Shown here piece after piece: positions 21,535 to 29,996 of a DNA stretch of 64,000 bases. This DNA is from Microbacterium sp. 1S1. GTDB lineage: Bacteria; Actinomycetota; Actinomycetes; Actinomycetales; Microbacteriaceae. The notes below the pieces were generated by a model. That model saw only the letters and a program-made list of their open reading frames with translations, searched no databases and had not been told where the DNA came from. The stretch lies in assembly GCF_008271365.1 (NCBI RefSeq), contig NZ_CP043430.1:1736001-1800000 (forward strand). Reading direction: 5' to 3'. Positions within the stretch are counted from its first letter, which is position 1, and every line of letters starts with the position of its first letter. The position numbers and the translations under genes are program-made.

Positions 21535-24500
21535 GCGCCGAGAAGGCGGCGGCGGGCGGCGTGCGCGTCTACCGGCGTGCCACGGTCGTCGATGGCACCG
21601 GTTCCGCCCGATACGTCGCGGACGTCGCGATCGAGGGGGCCCGGGTCGTCGCGATCGTGCGCGACGAGACGGAGACCCTCGAACTGCCGGAAGGAGCCGT
21701 CGACGTCGACGCGTCCGGTCTCGTGCTGGCGCCCGGCTTCATCGACATGCACGCGCACAGCGATCTCGCCGTGCTGCGCGGAGTCTCCCACGACGCCAAG
21801 ATCCGGCAGGGCGTCACGACCGAGGTGCTCGGCCAGGATGGCCTGGGCTATGCGCCGTTGGACGATGCCACGGCGTCGGTCATCCCCGCCCAGATCGCGG
21901 GGTGGAACGGGATGCCGGCCACCGTCCCGTGGCGGTCGATGGACGACCTGCTGGGGGCGATCGACGGCGCGTCCGTAGCCAATGCGGCCGTTCTCGTCCC
22001 GCAGGGCAACCTCCGGATGATGGTCGTCGGTCACGACAACCGCCCCGCGACGCCCGCCGAGATCACGGCCATGGCCGACCTCCTCGGCCAGGCGCTGGAC
22101 GCCGGGGCCTTCGGGATGTCGAGCGGTCTCACCTACACCCCTGGCATGTACGCCGACGTCGCGGAGCTGGAGGCTCTCTGCCGCGTGGTCGCCGATCGCG
22201 GCGGCTACTGGGCTCCGCACACCCGCAGCTACGGGCGCGCGGCGCTGGACGCGTATCGCGAGGCGATCGACATCGGCCGTCGCACCGGGTGCCCGGTGCA
22301 CCTCACGCACGCGACCATGAACTTCGAGCCGAACCGGGGACGTGCCGCCGAACTCCTGGCCCTCGTGGACGAGGCCGTGGCCGACGGGGTCGACGTCACG
22401 CTGGACACCTATCCCTACCTGCCGGGGGCGACCACCCTCGCCGCGCTGCTGCCGAGTCGGCTGGCCGCGACCGGCGACCTGCTGGCGGCGCTGGCGGGAC
22501 TGGATGCCGAGGGTCGCGAGGCCGTCCGCGTGGAGCTCGAGGAGATCGGCTGCGACGGGTTCCACGGGGAGGTCGCCGACTGGTCGGTGATCCAGATCTC
22601 CGGGACCGCGAACCCCGCGCTGGCCGGACTCGTGGGCCGTACCGTCGCCGACATCGCGGGGGATTCCGGGCGGCGGCCGGTCGACGTGGTGATCGACACC
22701 ATCCTCGCCGACGCGGGGGCCACCGGCGTGCTCATGCACATCGGCGACGAGGACAACGTCCGCGCCATCATGCGCCATCCCCGCCACTCCGGCGGGAGCG
22801 ACGGCATCCTCATCGGAGCCAGGCCGCACCCCCGCGGCCGCGGCACCTTCCCGCGCTACCTCGGCCACTACGTCCGGGAGCTGGGGGTTCTGAGTCTCGA
22901 GCAGGCGGTGCGTCACCTGTCCGGCAACCCGGCTGCGCGCCTGGGCCTCGACCGTGGAGACGCCCCGCGCGGCGTGGTCCGCGTGGGGTCCACCGCGGAT
23001 CTGGTGCTGTTCGACCCGGAGACCATCGCGGCCGGGGCGACGTTCGACGACCCGCACGGTACGCCGCACGGCGTCCACGAGGTCCTCGTGGGCGGGGTCC
23101 CCGTCCTCCTCGGCGGTGAGCCGACGGGGGCCGTCGCCGGTCGTGCGCTGCGGATGCCGCCTGCGGCGCCGCGCGCGACGGTGCCACAGATCCCGGCACG
23201 GATCGACGCGCTCGCGCCCGGTTTCCGGTGGACACCGGCGACGCCGATCGAGGCCGCTCCCGAGCTGGCCGCCGCGGTCGCGCGGCTCGGCGGGGGCGGT
23301 GTGGACGCCGGAGCCCCCGCGATCCGCCTCGTGATCGACGCGGAACTGCGGAGCGCGGCGGACGCGGCCGGGCGCCACGGCGACGAGGCCTTCCGAGTGA
23401 CGGTGTCCGCCTCCGGGATCGAGATCGCCGGTGCGAGCCCCGAGGGGGTCTTCCGTGGGGCGACGACGCTCCGGCAGCTCCGCGATCCCGATCTCGATCC
23501 CACGCTCCCGGCGATGATCCCCGCCGGCCGCTGGGAGGGCTCACCCGCGTACGCCTGGCGGGGAGCGATGCTCGACGTGGCCCGGCACTTCCGGCCGCCG
23601 GAGGACGTGCGTCGCCTCATCGACCTCCTCGCCGACCACCACCTCACCATCCTGCATCTCCACCTGACCGACGATCAGGGCTGGCGCTTCGAGGTGCCCG
23701 GCTACCCGCGGCTGACCGAAGTGAGCGCACGGCGCGAGGCCACCCAGCGCGGACACGGCCCCGAGGCGACGGTGGAGCCCGGGCGGCACGAGGGTTTCTA
23801 CACCACGACCGAACTGCGCGAGCTCGTGCGCTACGCGGCGGAACGTTTCGTGACGCTCGTGCCGGAGGTCGAGCTCCCGGGGCACATCCAAGCCGCGCTC
23901 GCCGCGTATCCGGAGCTCGGTAACCTCGACGTCGCGGAGCCCGCGACCGGTCCTTGGGAACGCTTCGGCGTGAATGCCCGCACCCTCGCGCCGACCGAGG
24001 AGGCACTGGCGTTCGGGCGTGCCGCCATCGACGCGCTGTGCGACGTCTTCGGCTCCGAGTGGATCGGAATCGGCGGGGACGAGGTGCCGGTGACGGAATG
24101 GGCGGAGAGCCCGGCAGCAGCGACGCGGATGGAGGAGCTCGGGCTGACCACCCCGCACGACGTGCAACCGTGGTTCACGGCGCACTTCGTCGAGCACGTC
24201 CGCAGCAGAGGGCGGACGGCGCTGGCCTGGGACGAGGTGCTGGAGGGCGAGGTCCCCGACGGGGTGCGCATCCTCGCCTGGCGGGGACCTGTCGCCATGC
24301 GGGAGGCGCTGCGGCGGGGGATCCCGGTCGTGGGCTGTCCGGACCTCGAGGTCTACCTCGATTACCCGCAGTCCGAGTCCGCGGAGGAGCCCATTCGGGT
24401 GGGCCCACCGCTCACGATCGAGCGTGCGTACTCGTTCCGGGTGGTCGAGGGCGCGGTCGGCGGTCAGGCGAACGTCTGGACGGAGCACCTGCCGAGCAGG

Positions 24501-24794
24501 GATCGGGTCGACTTCGCGATGTTCCCCCGCCTCGCCGCGATCGCGGAACGCCTGTGGCTCGGGGGAGAGCCGGCGCCGTTCGCCGAGTTCGCCCGGCGTC
24601 TGCCCACGCACCTCCGGCGACTGGCAGCGGCGGGCGTGCGGTATCGTCCGCTGGACGGTCCGACGCCGGGGCAACGGCGACCGGGCGTGCCCGGCAAGCC
24701 GATGACCGTGGAGACGAGGGAAGGGATCGTCGCCGGATTGGTCCAGCGCCTGCGGCAGCGGGCGGAGGATGAGGGTCGGCCGCCGGCCGTCTGA
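21525..24794 (+). CDS. Fusion protein: N-acyl-D-amino-acid deacylase + GH20 beta-N-acetylhexosaminidase
   Basis: 1089 residues in one uninterrupted frame from the ATG at 21525. Residues 1 to about 540 are an amidohydrolase of the D-aminoacylase family: FIDMHAHSDL (His76, His78), GMSSGLTYTPGMYA, HLTHATMNFEPNRG, DTYPYLPGATTL, and the catalytic-Asp region GSDGILIGARPHPRGRGTF. Residues from about 545 are a complete GH20 enzyme: WRGAMLDVARHF, HLHLTDDQGWRFEVPGY and the catalytic pair Asp852-Glu853 in GIGGDEVP. No signal peptide is visible, so it should be cytoplasmic. It would release N-acetylhexosamine and an acylated D-amino acid, or products of both, from the same class of substrate. Met544 could be a separate GH20 start, but there is no stop before it. 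The usual GNCG metal-ligand motif is GQDG here (103-106). Confidence 0.88.
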   Translation: MLLSAEKAAAGGVRVYRRATVVDGTGSARYVADVAIEGARVVAIVRDETETLELPEGAVDVDASGLVLAPGFIDMHAHSDLAVLRGVSHDAKIRQGVTTEVLGQDGLGYAPLDDATASVIPAQIAGWNGMPATVPWRSMDDLLGAIDGASVANAAVLVPQGNLRMMVVGHDNRPATPAEITAMADLLGQALDAGAFGMSSGLTYTPGMYADVAELEALCRVVADRGGYWAPHTRSYGRAALDAYREAIDIGRRTGCPVHLTHATMNFEPNRGRAAELLALVDEAVADGVDVTLDTYPYLPGATTLAALLPSRLAATGDLLAALAGLDAEGREAVRVELEEIGCDGFHGEVADWSVIQISGTANPALAGLVGRTVADIAGDSGRRPVDVVIDTILADAGATGVLMHIGDEDNVRAIMRHPRHSGGSDGILIGARPHPRGRGTFPRYLGHYVRELGVLSLEQAVRHLSGNPAARLGLDRGDAPRGVVRVGSTADLVLFDPETIAAGATFDDPHGTPHGVHEVLVGGVPVLLGGEPTGAVAGRALRMPPAAPRATVPQIPARIDALAPGFRWTPATPIEAAPELAAAVARLGGGGVDAGAPAIRLVIDAELRSAADAAGRHGDEAFRVTVSASGIEIAGASPEGVFRGATTLRQLRDPDLDPTLPAMIPAGRWEGSPAYAWRGAMLDVARHFRPPEDVRRLIDLLADHHLTILHLHLTDDQGWRFEVPGYPRLTEVSARREATQRGHGPEATVEPGRHEGFYTTTELRELVRYAAERFVTLVPEVELPGHIQAALAAYPELGNLDVAEPATGPWERFGVNARTLAPTEEALAFGRAAIDALCDVFGSEWIGIGGDEVPVTEWAESPAAATRMEELGLTTPHDVQPWFTAHFVEHVRSRGRTALAWDEVLEGEVPDGVRILAWRGPVAMREALRRGIPVVGCPDLEVYLDYPQSESAEEPIRVGPPLTIERAYSFRVVEGAVGGQANVWTEHLPSRDRVDFAMFPRLAAIAERLWLGGEPAPFAEFARRLPTHLRRLAAAGVRYRPLDGPTPGQRRPGVPGKPMTVETREGIVAGLVQRLRQRAEDEGRPPAV

Positions 24795-24850
24795 TGTCAC
24801 GTTTCGGTAACCCTGCCCGCGGAATCGCGCGGGACAGTTGCACAAATCCT

Positions 24851-24873
24851 GTTCGTAAGGTCTACTAACAAAC
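24851..24873. promoter_or_regulatory. Candidate ROK operator / leaderless promoter
   Basis: GTTCGTAAG and CTAACAAAC form an imperfect 9-bp inverted repeat (seven symmetric positions) around GTCTA, ending directly at the ROK ATG. TACTAA lies five bases before the ATG and could be the -10. Position suggests autoregulation by the ROK protein. Confidence 0.45.
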
Positions 24874-26061
24874 ATGTCCGTTTCGGATGATCAGCGCCCG
24901 ACGGCGGCGACCGACTTCGCCGCCGCGAATGCGCACGCCTTTGGCCCGGCGCGGCACCTCCGTTCGCGCACCAAGGTGCTTCCGGAGCACGCCCGCGGTC
25001 ACAACCGGGCCCTCGTGCTGCAGACGCTCTATCACTCAGGCGCGATGAGCCGCGCCGACCTCTCCCGCGAGACGGGTCTCACCCGCGTCACGATCTCCGA
25101 CCTCGTCGCCGAGTTCATCGCCGACGGGATCGTCGTCGAGATCGGCGTCCGCGAGGCGGTCGGTCCCGGCAAGCCTCCCATCCTCATCGACATCGACCGG
25201 GTGGGGCACCAGATCATCGGTCTCGACCTGTCCGGTCCGAGCGCGTTCGAGGGCGCCGTCCTCAGCCTCGACGGCGACGTCCTGGAGCGGCGAGAGGTTC
25301 CGCGGCCGGAGACCCCCGACGGGGACGCCGCGTATGCCGCGCTGCACGCCTTGGCGCAGACCCTCGTCGGGATCGCGACGCAGCCGGTCCTAGGCGTCGG
25401 GATCGGCACCCCCGGCGTCGTGCGCCCCGACGGAGTGGTCCTGAGCTCACCGAACCTCGGCTGGACCGACTTCCCCCTCGAGGCGAAGCTCAGCGCCGAT
25501 CTCGACCTGCCCGTGCTGGCGCGCAACGATGCCAATGCGGCGGTGCTCGCCGAGTACACCTTCGGCGAGGCGGAGGCCGACTTCATGCTCATCAAGATCG
25601 GCCGCGGCGTGGGTGCCGGGCTGATCACCGGCAGCCAGCCGCTACTCGGCAGCCGATTCGCCGCCGGGGAGATCGGCCATGTCGTGGTCGGCACCGACGG
25701 CGGTCCGCGATGCGCCTGCGGGAAGATCGGCTGTCTCGAGGCCTGGCTCAGCGTGAGCCGCATGCAGAAGGCGCTCGATGCCGACCCGGCGGCGCGCGAG
25801 GAGATCCTCCGCGACTCCGGCACCCGCATGGCGATCGCCATCGCGCCGATCGTGGCCGCGCTCGACCTGTCCGAGGTCGTCCTGTCCGGTCCGTCGGAGC
25901 TGTTGAACGGGACCCTCATCGACGCTGCCGTCCAGACTCTGCACGCGCGCACACTCGAGGGCGTCTTCGAAGACGTCATGATACGCCTCACCCACCAGGA
26001 CGACATCGTGCTCCGCGGCGCTGCGGTCATGGTGCTGTCCGGGCAGTTGGGTGTCTCGTGA
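24874..26061 (+). CDS. ROK family transcriptional repressor (NagC-like)
   Basis: 395 residues. An N-terminal winged HTH (about 45-110; GAMSRADLSRETGLTRVTIS) precedes a ROK sugar-binding domain with the zinc motif CACGKIGC (Cys near 280, 282, 287). The ligand is probably an amino sugar or its 6-phosphate, given the following kinase and nagB. It starts a unit ROK repressor - ROK kinase - nagB. It is the best candidate regulator of both this unit and the upstream deaminase/acylase pair. Confidence 0.9.
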   Translation: MSVSDDQRPTAATDFAAANAHAFGPARHLRSRTKVLPEHARGHNRALVLQTLYHSGAMSRADLSRETGLTRVTISDLVAEFIADGIVVEIGVREAVGPGKPPILIDIDRVGHQIIGLDLSGPSAFEGAVLSLDGDVLERREVPRPETPDGDAAYAALHALAQTLVGIATQPVLGVGIGTPGVVRPDGVVLSSPNLGWTDFPLEAKLSADLDLPVLARNDANAAVLAEYTFGEAEADFMLIKIGRGVGAGLITGSQPLLGSRFAAGEIGHVVVGTDGGPRCACGKIGCLEAWLSVSRMQKALDADPAAREEILRDSGTRMAIAIAPIVAALDLSEVVLSGPSELLNGTLIDAAVQTLHARTLEGVFEDVMIRLTHQDDIVLRGAAVMVLSGQLGVS

Positions 26062-26092
26062 GGACCGCGGCCGCGACCGGGAACGGCACCCG

Positions 26093-27058
26093 ATGACCGT
26101 TCCTCTCACCGCCGACCTCTCCGGTCGGCCGATTCGTGTGGGCCTCGACGTGGGCGGTACCAAGATCGACGCCGTCGCCGTCGACCCCGCCGGTACGATC
26201 CTCGGGCGGCTCCGGCGACCCACCGGCTGGGGAGAGGACGCCGTCGTGGACAGCATCGTCTCGACGGTCGTCGCTCTCGCCGACGACATCGGCCTTCCCG
26301 TCTCCGCCGTCGGATCGGCCGGCATCGGCATCCCCGGGCTCGTGGACGCCGAAGCCGGACGCGTCCTCCACGCCGTGAACCTCGGTGTGGAGTCGCTCGA
26401 CCTCGCGACGCGCGCGGCGCAGGCGCTGGGTGTGCCCTTCCGCGTCGAGAACGACGTGAAAGCGGCCGCGCTCGGGGCCGCTGTCCTGAGCGACATCGCC
26501 GGCTCGATGGCGTACCTCAACCTCGGAACCGGCGTCGCTGCCGGGATCGTCGTCGACGGACGCATCTGGCGCGGTGCGCGGGGGACCGCCGGCGAGGTGG
26601 GGCACCTCTCGGTCGATCCGCGCGGGCGCCTGTGCGGGTGCGGTCAGCGCGGCTGCGTCGAGACCTTCTGCGGGGGAGGAGCGCTGGCGAAGGCCTGGGG
26701 TCGTCCCGGGGCGCTGCCGGTCAAGGACATCGTCGAGGCGGCGGAAGCCGGGGACCCGCACGCGCTCGGGCTCCAAGCCGACCTCTTCTTCGGGGCGGCG
26801 GCTGCGGTCCGGGTGCTCGTGCTGTCGGCCGACGTCGAGACGGTGGTCATCGGCGGGGGACTCACAGCTCTCGGCGGTCGGCTCGCGGACGGCATCCGGG
26901 CGGCTCTCCAGGCCGGCGCCGAGGCGTCACCGTTCCTGAGGTCACTGCGCTTGGATGAGAGAATCGAACTGCTCCCCGCGGGTTCGCCCGCCGCCGCGTT
27001 CGGCGCCGCTCTGGTGGGCGCTTCCATTTCTGAGAAGGAGATCGTTCCGCATGGCTGA
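26093..27058 (+). CDS. ROK family sugar kinase, probable N-acetylglucosamine kinase
   Basis: 321 residues from the ATG at 26093 (a GTG at 26051 overlapping the previous gene is an alternative). The ATP-binding GLDVGGTKIDAVAVD, a second phosphate loop NLGTGVAAG, and the zinc motif CGCGQRGC with Glu (residues ~181-189; RGCVETFC) define a catalytic ROK kinase. Next to nagB it most likely phosphorylates GlcNAc (NagK role) freed by the cytosolic GH20 enzymes. Glucose or ManNAc remain possible. It overlaps nagB by eight bases. Confidence 0.87.
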   Translation: MTVPLTADLSGRPIRVGLDVGGTKIDAVAVDPAGTILGRLRRPTGWGEDAVVDSIVSTVVALADDIGLPVSAVGSAGIGIPGLVDAEAGRVLHAVNLGVESLDLATRAAQALGVPFRVENDVKAAALGAAVLSDIAGSMAYLNLGTGVAAGIVVDGRIWRGARGTAGEVGHLSVDPRGRLCGCGQRGCVETFCGGGALAKAWGRPGALPVKDIVEAAEAGDPHALGLQADLFFGAAAAVRVLVLSADVETVVIGGGLTALGGRLADGIRAALQAGAEASPFLRSLRLDERIELLPAGSPAAAFGAALVGASISEKEIVPHG

Positions 27059-27830
27059 GGTCGTCATCGTCGAGAATGCCGAGGCCGCCGGCGCCCTGGT
27101 CGCCACCGAGATCGTCGAGCTGATCGACCGCCGCCCGGACGCGGTGCTCGGGCTCGCCACGGGGTCGACACCGCTGCCGGTCTACCAGGCGCTCCGCGGC
27201 CGCCTCGCCGGACGCGACGTCTCGCAGGTGCGCGGCTTCGCGCTCGACGAGTACGTGGGCATCGATCCCTCCCACCCGGAGAGCTACCGCTCGGTCATCA
27301 CCCGTGAGGTCGTGGAGCCGCTCGGCCTCGACCCGGAGCGCATCCACGTCCCGAACGGCGCGGAGGCCACGATCCAGCACGCGGGTGAGGACTATGACGC
27401 CGCCATCGCCGCGGCCGGCGGCGTCGACCTGCAGATCCTCGGGATCGGCACGGACGGCCACATCGGGTTCAACGAGCCCGGATCGTCCTTCGCCTCGCGG
27501 ACGCGGGTGAAGACCCTCACGGAGCAGACGCGGGAGGACAACGCCCGCTTCTTCGACTCCATCGACGACGTGCCGATGCACTGCATCACGCAGGGCTTGG
27601 GCACCATCCTGGAGGCTCGCCACCTCGTGCTCCTGGCGTTCGGCGCCGGCAAGGCGGAGGCCGTCGCGGCTGCGGTCGAAGGGCCGCTCACCGCGCTGCT
27701 CCCGGGGTCGGCCATCCAGCTCCACCCGCACGCGACGATCGTCGTCGACGAAGCCGCCGCGTCGAAGCTGAAGCTCGCCGACTACTACCGCTACACGTTC
27801 GCGAACAAGCCGGCCTGGCAGGGCATCTGA
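27051..27830 (+). CDS. nagB: Glucosamine-6-phosphate deaminase
   Basis: 259 residues from the ATG at 27051, with AAGGAG eleven bases upstream; the frame's earlier start at 26955 lies inside the kinase. Motifs: LGLATGSTPLPVYQAL, GFALDEYVGI, and the active site LGIGTDGHIGFNEPGSSF. It converts GlcN-6-P to fructose-6-P and ammonia, feeding amino sugar into glycolysis. NagA, which supplies its substrate, is encoded at 32.6 kb. Confidence 0.96.
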   Translation: MAEVVIVENAEAAGALVATEIVELIDRRPDAVLGLATGSTPLPVYQALRGRLAGRDVSQVRGFALDEYVGIDPSHPESYRSVITREVVEPLGLDPERIHVPNGAEATIQHAGEDYDAAIAAAGGVDLQILGIGTDGHIGFNEPGSSFASRTRVKTLTEQTREDNARFFDSIDDVPMHCITQGLGTILEARHLVLLAFGAGKAEAVAAAVEGPLTALLPGSAIQLHPHATIVVDEAAASKLKLADYYRYTFANKPAWQGI

Positions 27831-27840
27831 CCCCGAGGCG

Positions 27841-28248
27841 CTAACGCGTTCCGGCCGGCCAGGCGAGCGGCAGCAGATGCTCGACGCTCAGCGGTGCCAG
27901 CGGGAGCGTCACGGCGTCTTCGGGAGTGATCCAGCGCAGTTCGGCGAGCTCGGCCTGCACCCGGACCCCGGTCGGGTCGATCGAGGCCGCGAACGCGTCG
28001 GCCACGACGCGGTGGCCCGGTTCGTTGGCTGCCGCCGACACGAAGCGCCCCAGCGGCCGAAGGTCGCCCTCGGCGAGCTCGAGGCCCAGCTCCTCGTGCA
28101 GCTCGCGGAGGAGGGTCTCTGCGGGCGACTCGCCCGGCTCCGGCTTGCCGCCCGGCTGCATGAACCGGGTCGTCCCGTGCTTGCGGACGACGAGCACGCG
28201 GCCGTCGTCGTCGACGATCACGGCGGCGCTCACGTGGATGTCAGGCAT
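27841..28248 (-). CDS. NUDIX hydrolase (MutT-like)
   Basis: 135 residues. The Nudix box GGKPEPGESPAETLL-RELHEELGLEL (residues ~31-55) is intact with the metal-binding Glu residues. The beginning SAAVIVDDDGRVLVVRKHG is typical. Substrate is a nucleoside diphosphate derivative, unspecified. Its start overlaps the end of the FAD oxidase gene by eight bases, so they form one operon. Confidence 0.9.
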   Translation of the reverse strand: MPDIHVSAAVIVDDDGRVLVVRKHGTTRFMQPGGKPEPGESPAETLLRELHEELGLELAEGDLRPLGRFVSAAANEPGHRVVADAFAASIDPTGVRVQAELAELRWITPEDAVTLPLAPLSVEHLLPLAWPAGTR

Positions 28249-29605
28249 CGGGGGCGAAGACCTTTCCGGGGTTGAGGATCCCCAGGGGATCGAACACGGC
28301 GGCGATGTCGCGCTGGAGCCGCCACTGGTCGTCGCCGAGCTCGTCCGCGAGCCATCGTCGCTTCAGGACGCCGATGCCGTGCTCGCCGGTGAGCGTGCCG
28401 CCCAGGCGGAGCGCGGCGCGGAACAGCTCGTCCGCAGCAGCCCAGACCTGCGGCGGTGTCTCCGTGCCCTCGAAGATGAAGTTGGGATGCAGGTTGCCGT
28501 CGCCTGCGTGGGCGACGGTCGGGATCGTCATGCCGAACTCACGCTCGATGCGGGCGATCTCGTCGAACATCGCGGGCATCGCGCTCCGCGGCACCGACAC
28601 GTCCTCGATGAGCGTCGTCCCCAGCGAGGCCATCGCGGCGTGCATGGAGCGTCGGATCGAGAGGAGTCGATCGCCCTCGACAGGATCGTGTGAGACGACG
28701 GGGACGCCGTCGTGGGCTGTCACGATCGCCGCGATGGCCTCTGCCTCGGCGCGCGCGGCCGCACCATCGGTCTGGATCGTGAGCTGAGCGGCTCCGGGCG
28801 TCGGTGCGGGCAGGGCGAGCAGGGCGTGGACGGCGGCGAGGCTCGCGGCGTCCATGAGCTCCATGATCGCCGGCTGGATCCCCGCCGCTGTCACGGCGGC
28901 GGAGGCCGCGGCTGCAGCGCGCACGCCAGGGAAGGTCGCCGCCACCGTGCAGGTCTCGCCCGGCACGAGTCGGCGCAGCTTGAGGGTGGCGCCGACGACG
29001 ACGCCGAGGGTCCCCTCCGAGCCCACGACGAGCGCCGTGAGGTCGAGGCCGGTGACGCCCTTCACGCTGCGATGGCCGAGGTGCAGCAGCCGCCCGTCGG
29101 CGAGGACGAGATCGACGCCGAGGACGGCGTCGCGCACGACGCCGTACTTCGCGCACAGCAGCCCGCCGGCTCCGGTCGCGATGTTGCCGCCGACGGTCGA
29201 GATGTCCCGGCTGGCGGGGTCGGGCGCCCACCACAGCCCCTCGGTCGCGAGGCGCGCGTTGAGCTCGGCGTTGAGGATGCCCGGCTCGACGACGGCGAGG
29301 AGATCGTCGGGGCGGACCTCGAGGACGGCGTCCATCCGGCGGAGCGAGAGGACGATCTCACCCGCGCCCGCGTTGGCGGCACCGGCGAGTCCGGTGCCGG
29401 CACCGCGTACCACGACCGGGGTGCGCGTGGCTGTCGCGATCCGCATCGTCCGCTGCACGTCCTCCACGCTCTCGGCATGGACCACGGCCAGGGGAAGACC
29501 CACCGCGGCATGTCCGGAGCGGTCGGCTCTGGCCTCCTCGCGCGCGTGCTCGCCGACATCGACGCGCGCGCCGAGCGCGTCGCGGAGCAGCGAGACCACG
29601 CTCAC
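28241..29605 (-). CDS. FAD-linked oxidase, GlcD/D-lactate dehydrogenase type
   Basis: 454 residues. The FAD-binding type 4 domain shows VVVRGAGTGLAGAANAG and STVGGNIATGAGGLLCAKYG. The C-terminal domain has HAGDGNLHPNFIFEG and the histidine-containing GEHGIGVLKRRWL. Enzymes of this group oxidise D-2-hydroxy acids (glycolate, D-lactate). No GlcE/GlcF partners are nearby. One speculative link is oxidation of D-lactate from muramic acid, but nothing in the gene itself proves it. Confidence 0.88.
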   Translation of the reverse strand: MSVVSLLRDALGARVDVGEHAREEARADRSGHAAVGLPLAVVHAESVEDVQRTMRIATATRTPVVVRGAGTGLAGAANAGAGEIVLSLRRMDAVLEVRPDDLLAVVEPGILNAELNARLATEGLWWAPDPASRDISTVGGNIATGAGGLLCAKYGVVRDAVLGVDLVLADGRLLHLGHRSVKGVTGLDLTALVVGSEGTLGVVVGATLKLRRLVPGETCTVAATFPGVRAAAAASAAVTAAGIQPAIMELMDAASLAAVHALLALPAPTPGAAQLTIQTDGAAARAEAEAIAAIVTAHDGVPVVSHDPVEGDRLLSIRRSMHAAMASLGTTLIEDVSVPRSAMPAMFDEIARIEREFGMTIPTVAHAGDGNLHPNFIFEGTETPPQVWAAADELFRAALRLGGTLTGEHGIGVLKRRWLADELGDDQWRLQRDIAAVFDPLGILNPGKVFAPDA

Positions 29606-29615
29606 GGCCGTGCGC

Positions 29616-29987
29616 TCACGCCAGAGAGCGGCGCCCGCTGAGGACGCCGGCGACGACCGCGACGAGTGCGAACGCGGTGCCGATCAGAGCCTGGCCCATG
29701 GACCACCAGGCGATCGTCACGCCCACGTAGATGAAGAGCTCCACGATCGCGCGGAGGAAGGGGTGCACGCGCAGCACGGGGCGCGGTGACAGGAAGAGCG
29801 CCCAGAGCAGGAGGGTCACCACGGGCGCGCCGATTCCGATCACGACGTTCCAGGGAAGATCCCAGCTGGCGAAGCCCCACAGGGCGAGCGATGCGATCGC
29901 CACGACGAGGACGACGACGCGCACGATGTCGAGGGCCGAGATGACCGGACGCTCGACGCCGGCGACGGGTGCGGGATCCGGGGTCAT
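29616..29987 (-). CDS. YrdB/DUF2568 family membrane protein
   Basis: 123 residues with four hydrophobic segments (about 20-38, 45-65, 72-92, 95-117) and the family pattern WALFLSPRP ... FLRAIVELFIYVGVTIAWW (given in part). Function unknown. It lies 10 bases from the sigma-factor stop and from the FAD oxidase start, so all are probably co-transcribed on the minus strand. Confidence 0.8.
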   Translation of the reverse strand: MTPDPAPVAGVERPVISALDIVRVVVLVVAIASLALWGFASWDLPWNVVIGIGAPVVTLLLWALFLSPRPVLRVHPFLRAIVELFIYVGVTIAWWSMGQALIGTAFALVAVVAGVLSGRRSLA

Positions 29988-29996
29988 ACGTCCAGT

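Noticed and set aside
23154..24794. Separate GH20 gene starting at Met544
   Set aside because: The Met is in frame with the acylase, no stop precedes it, and no ribosome site is visible. Kept as a fusion with the caveat stated.
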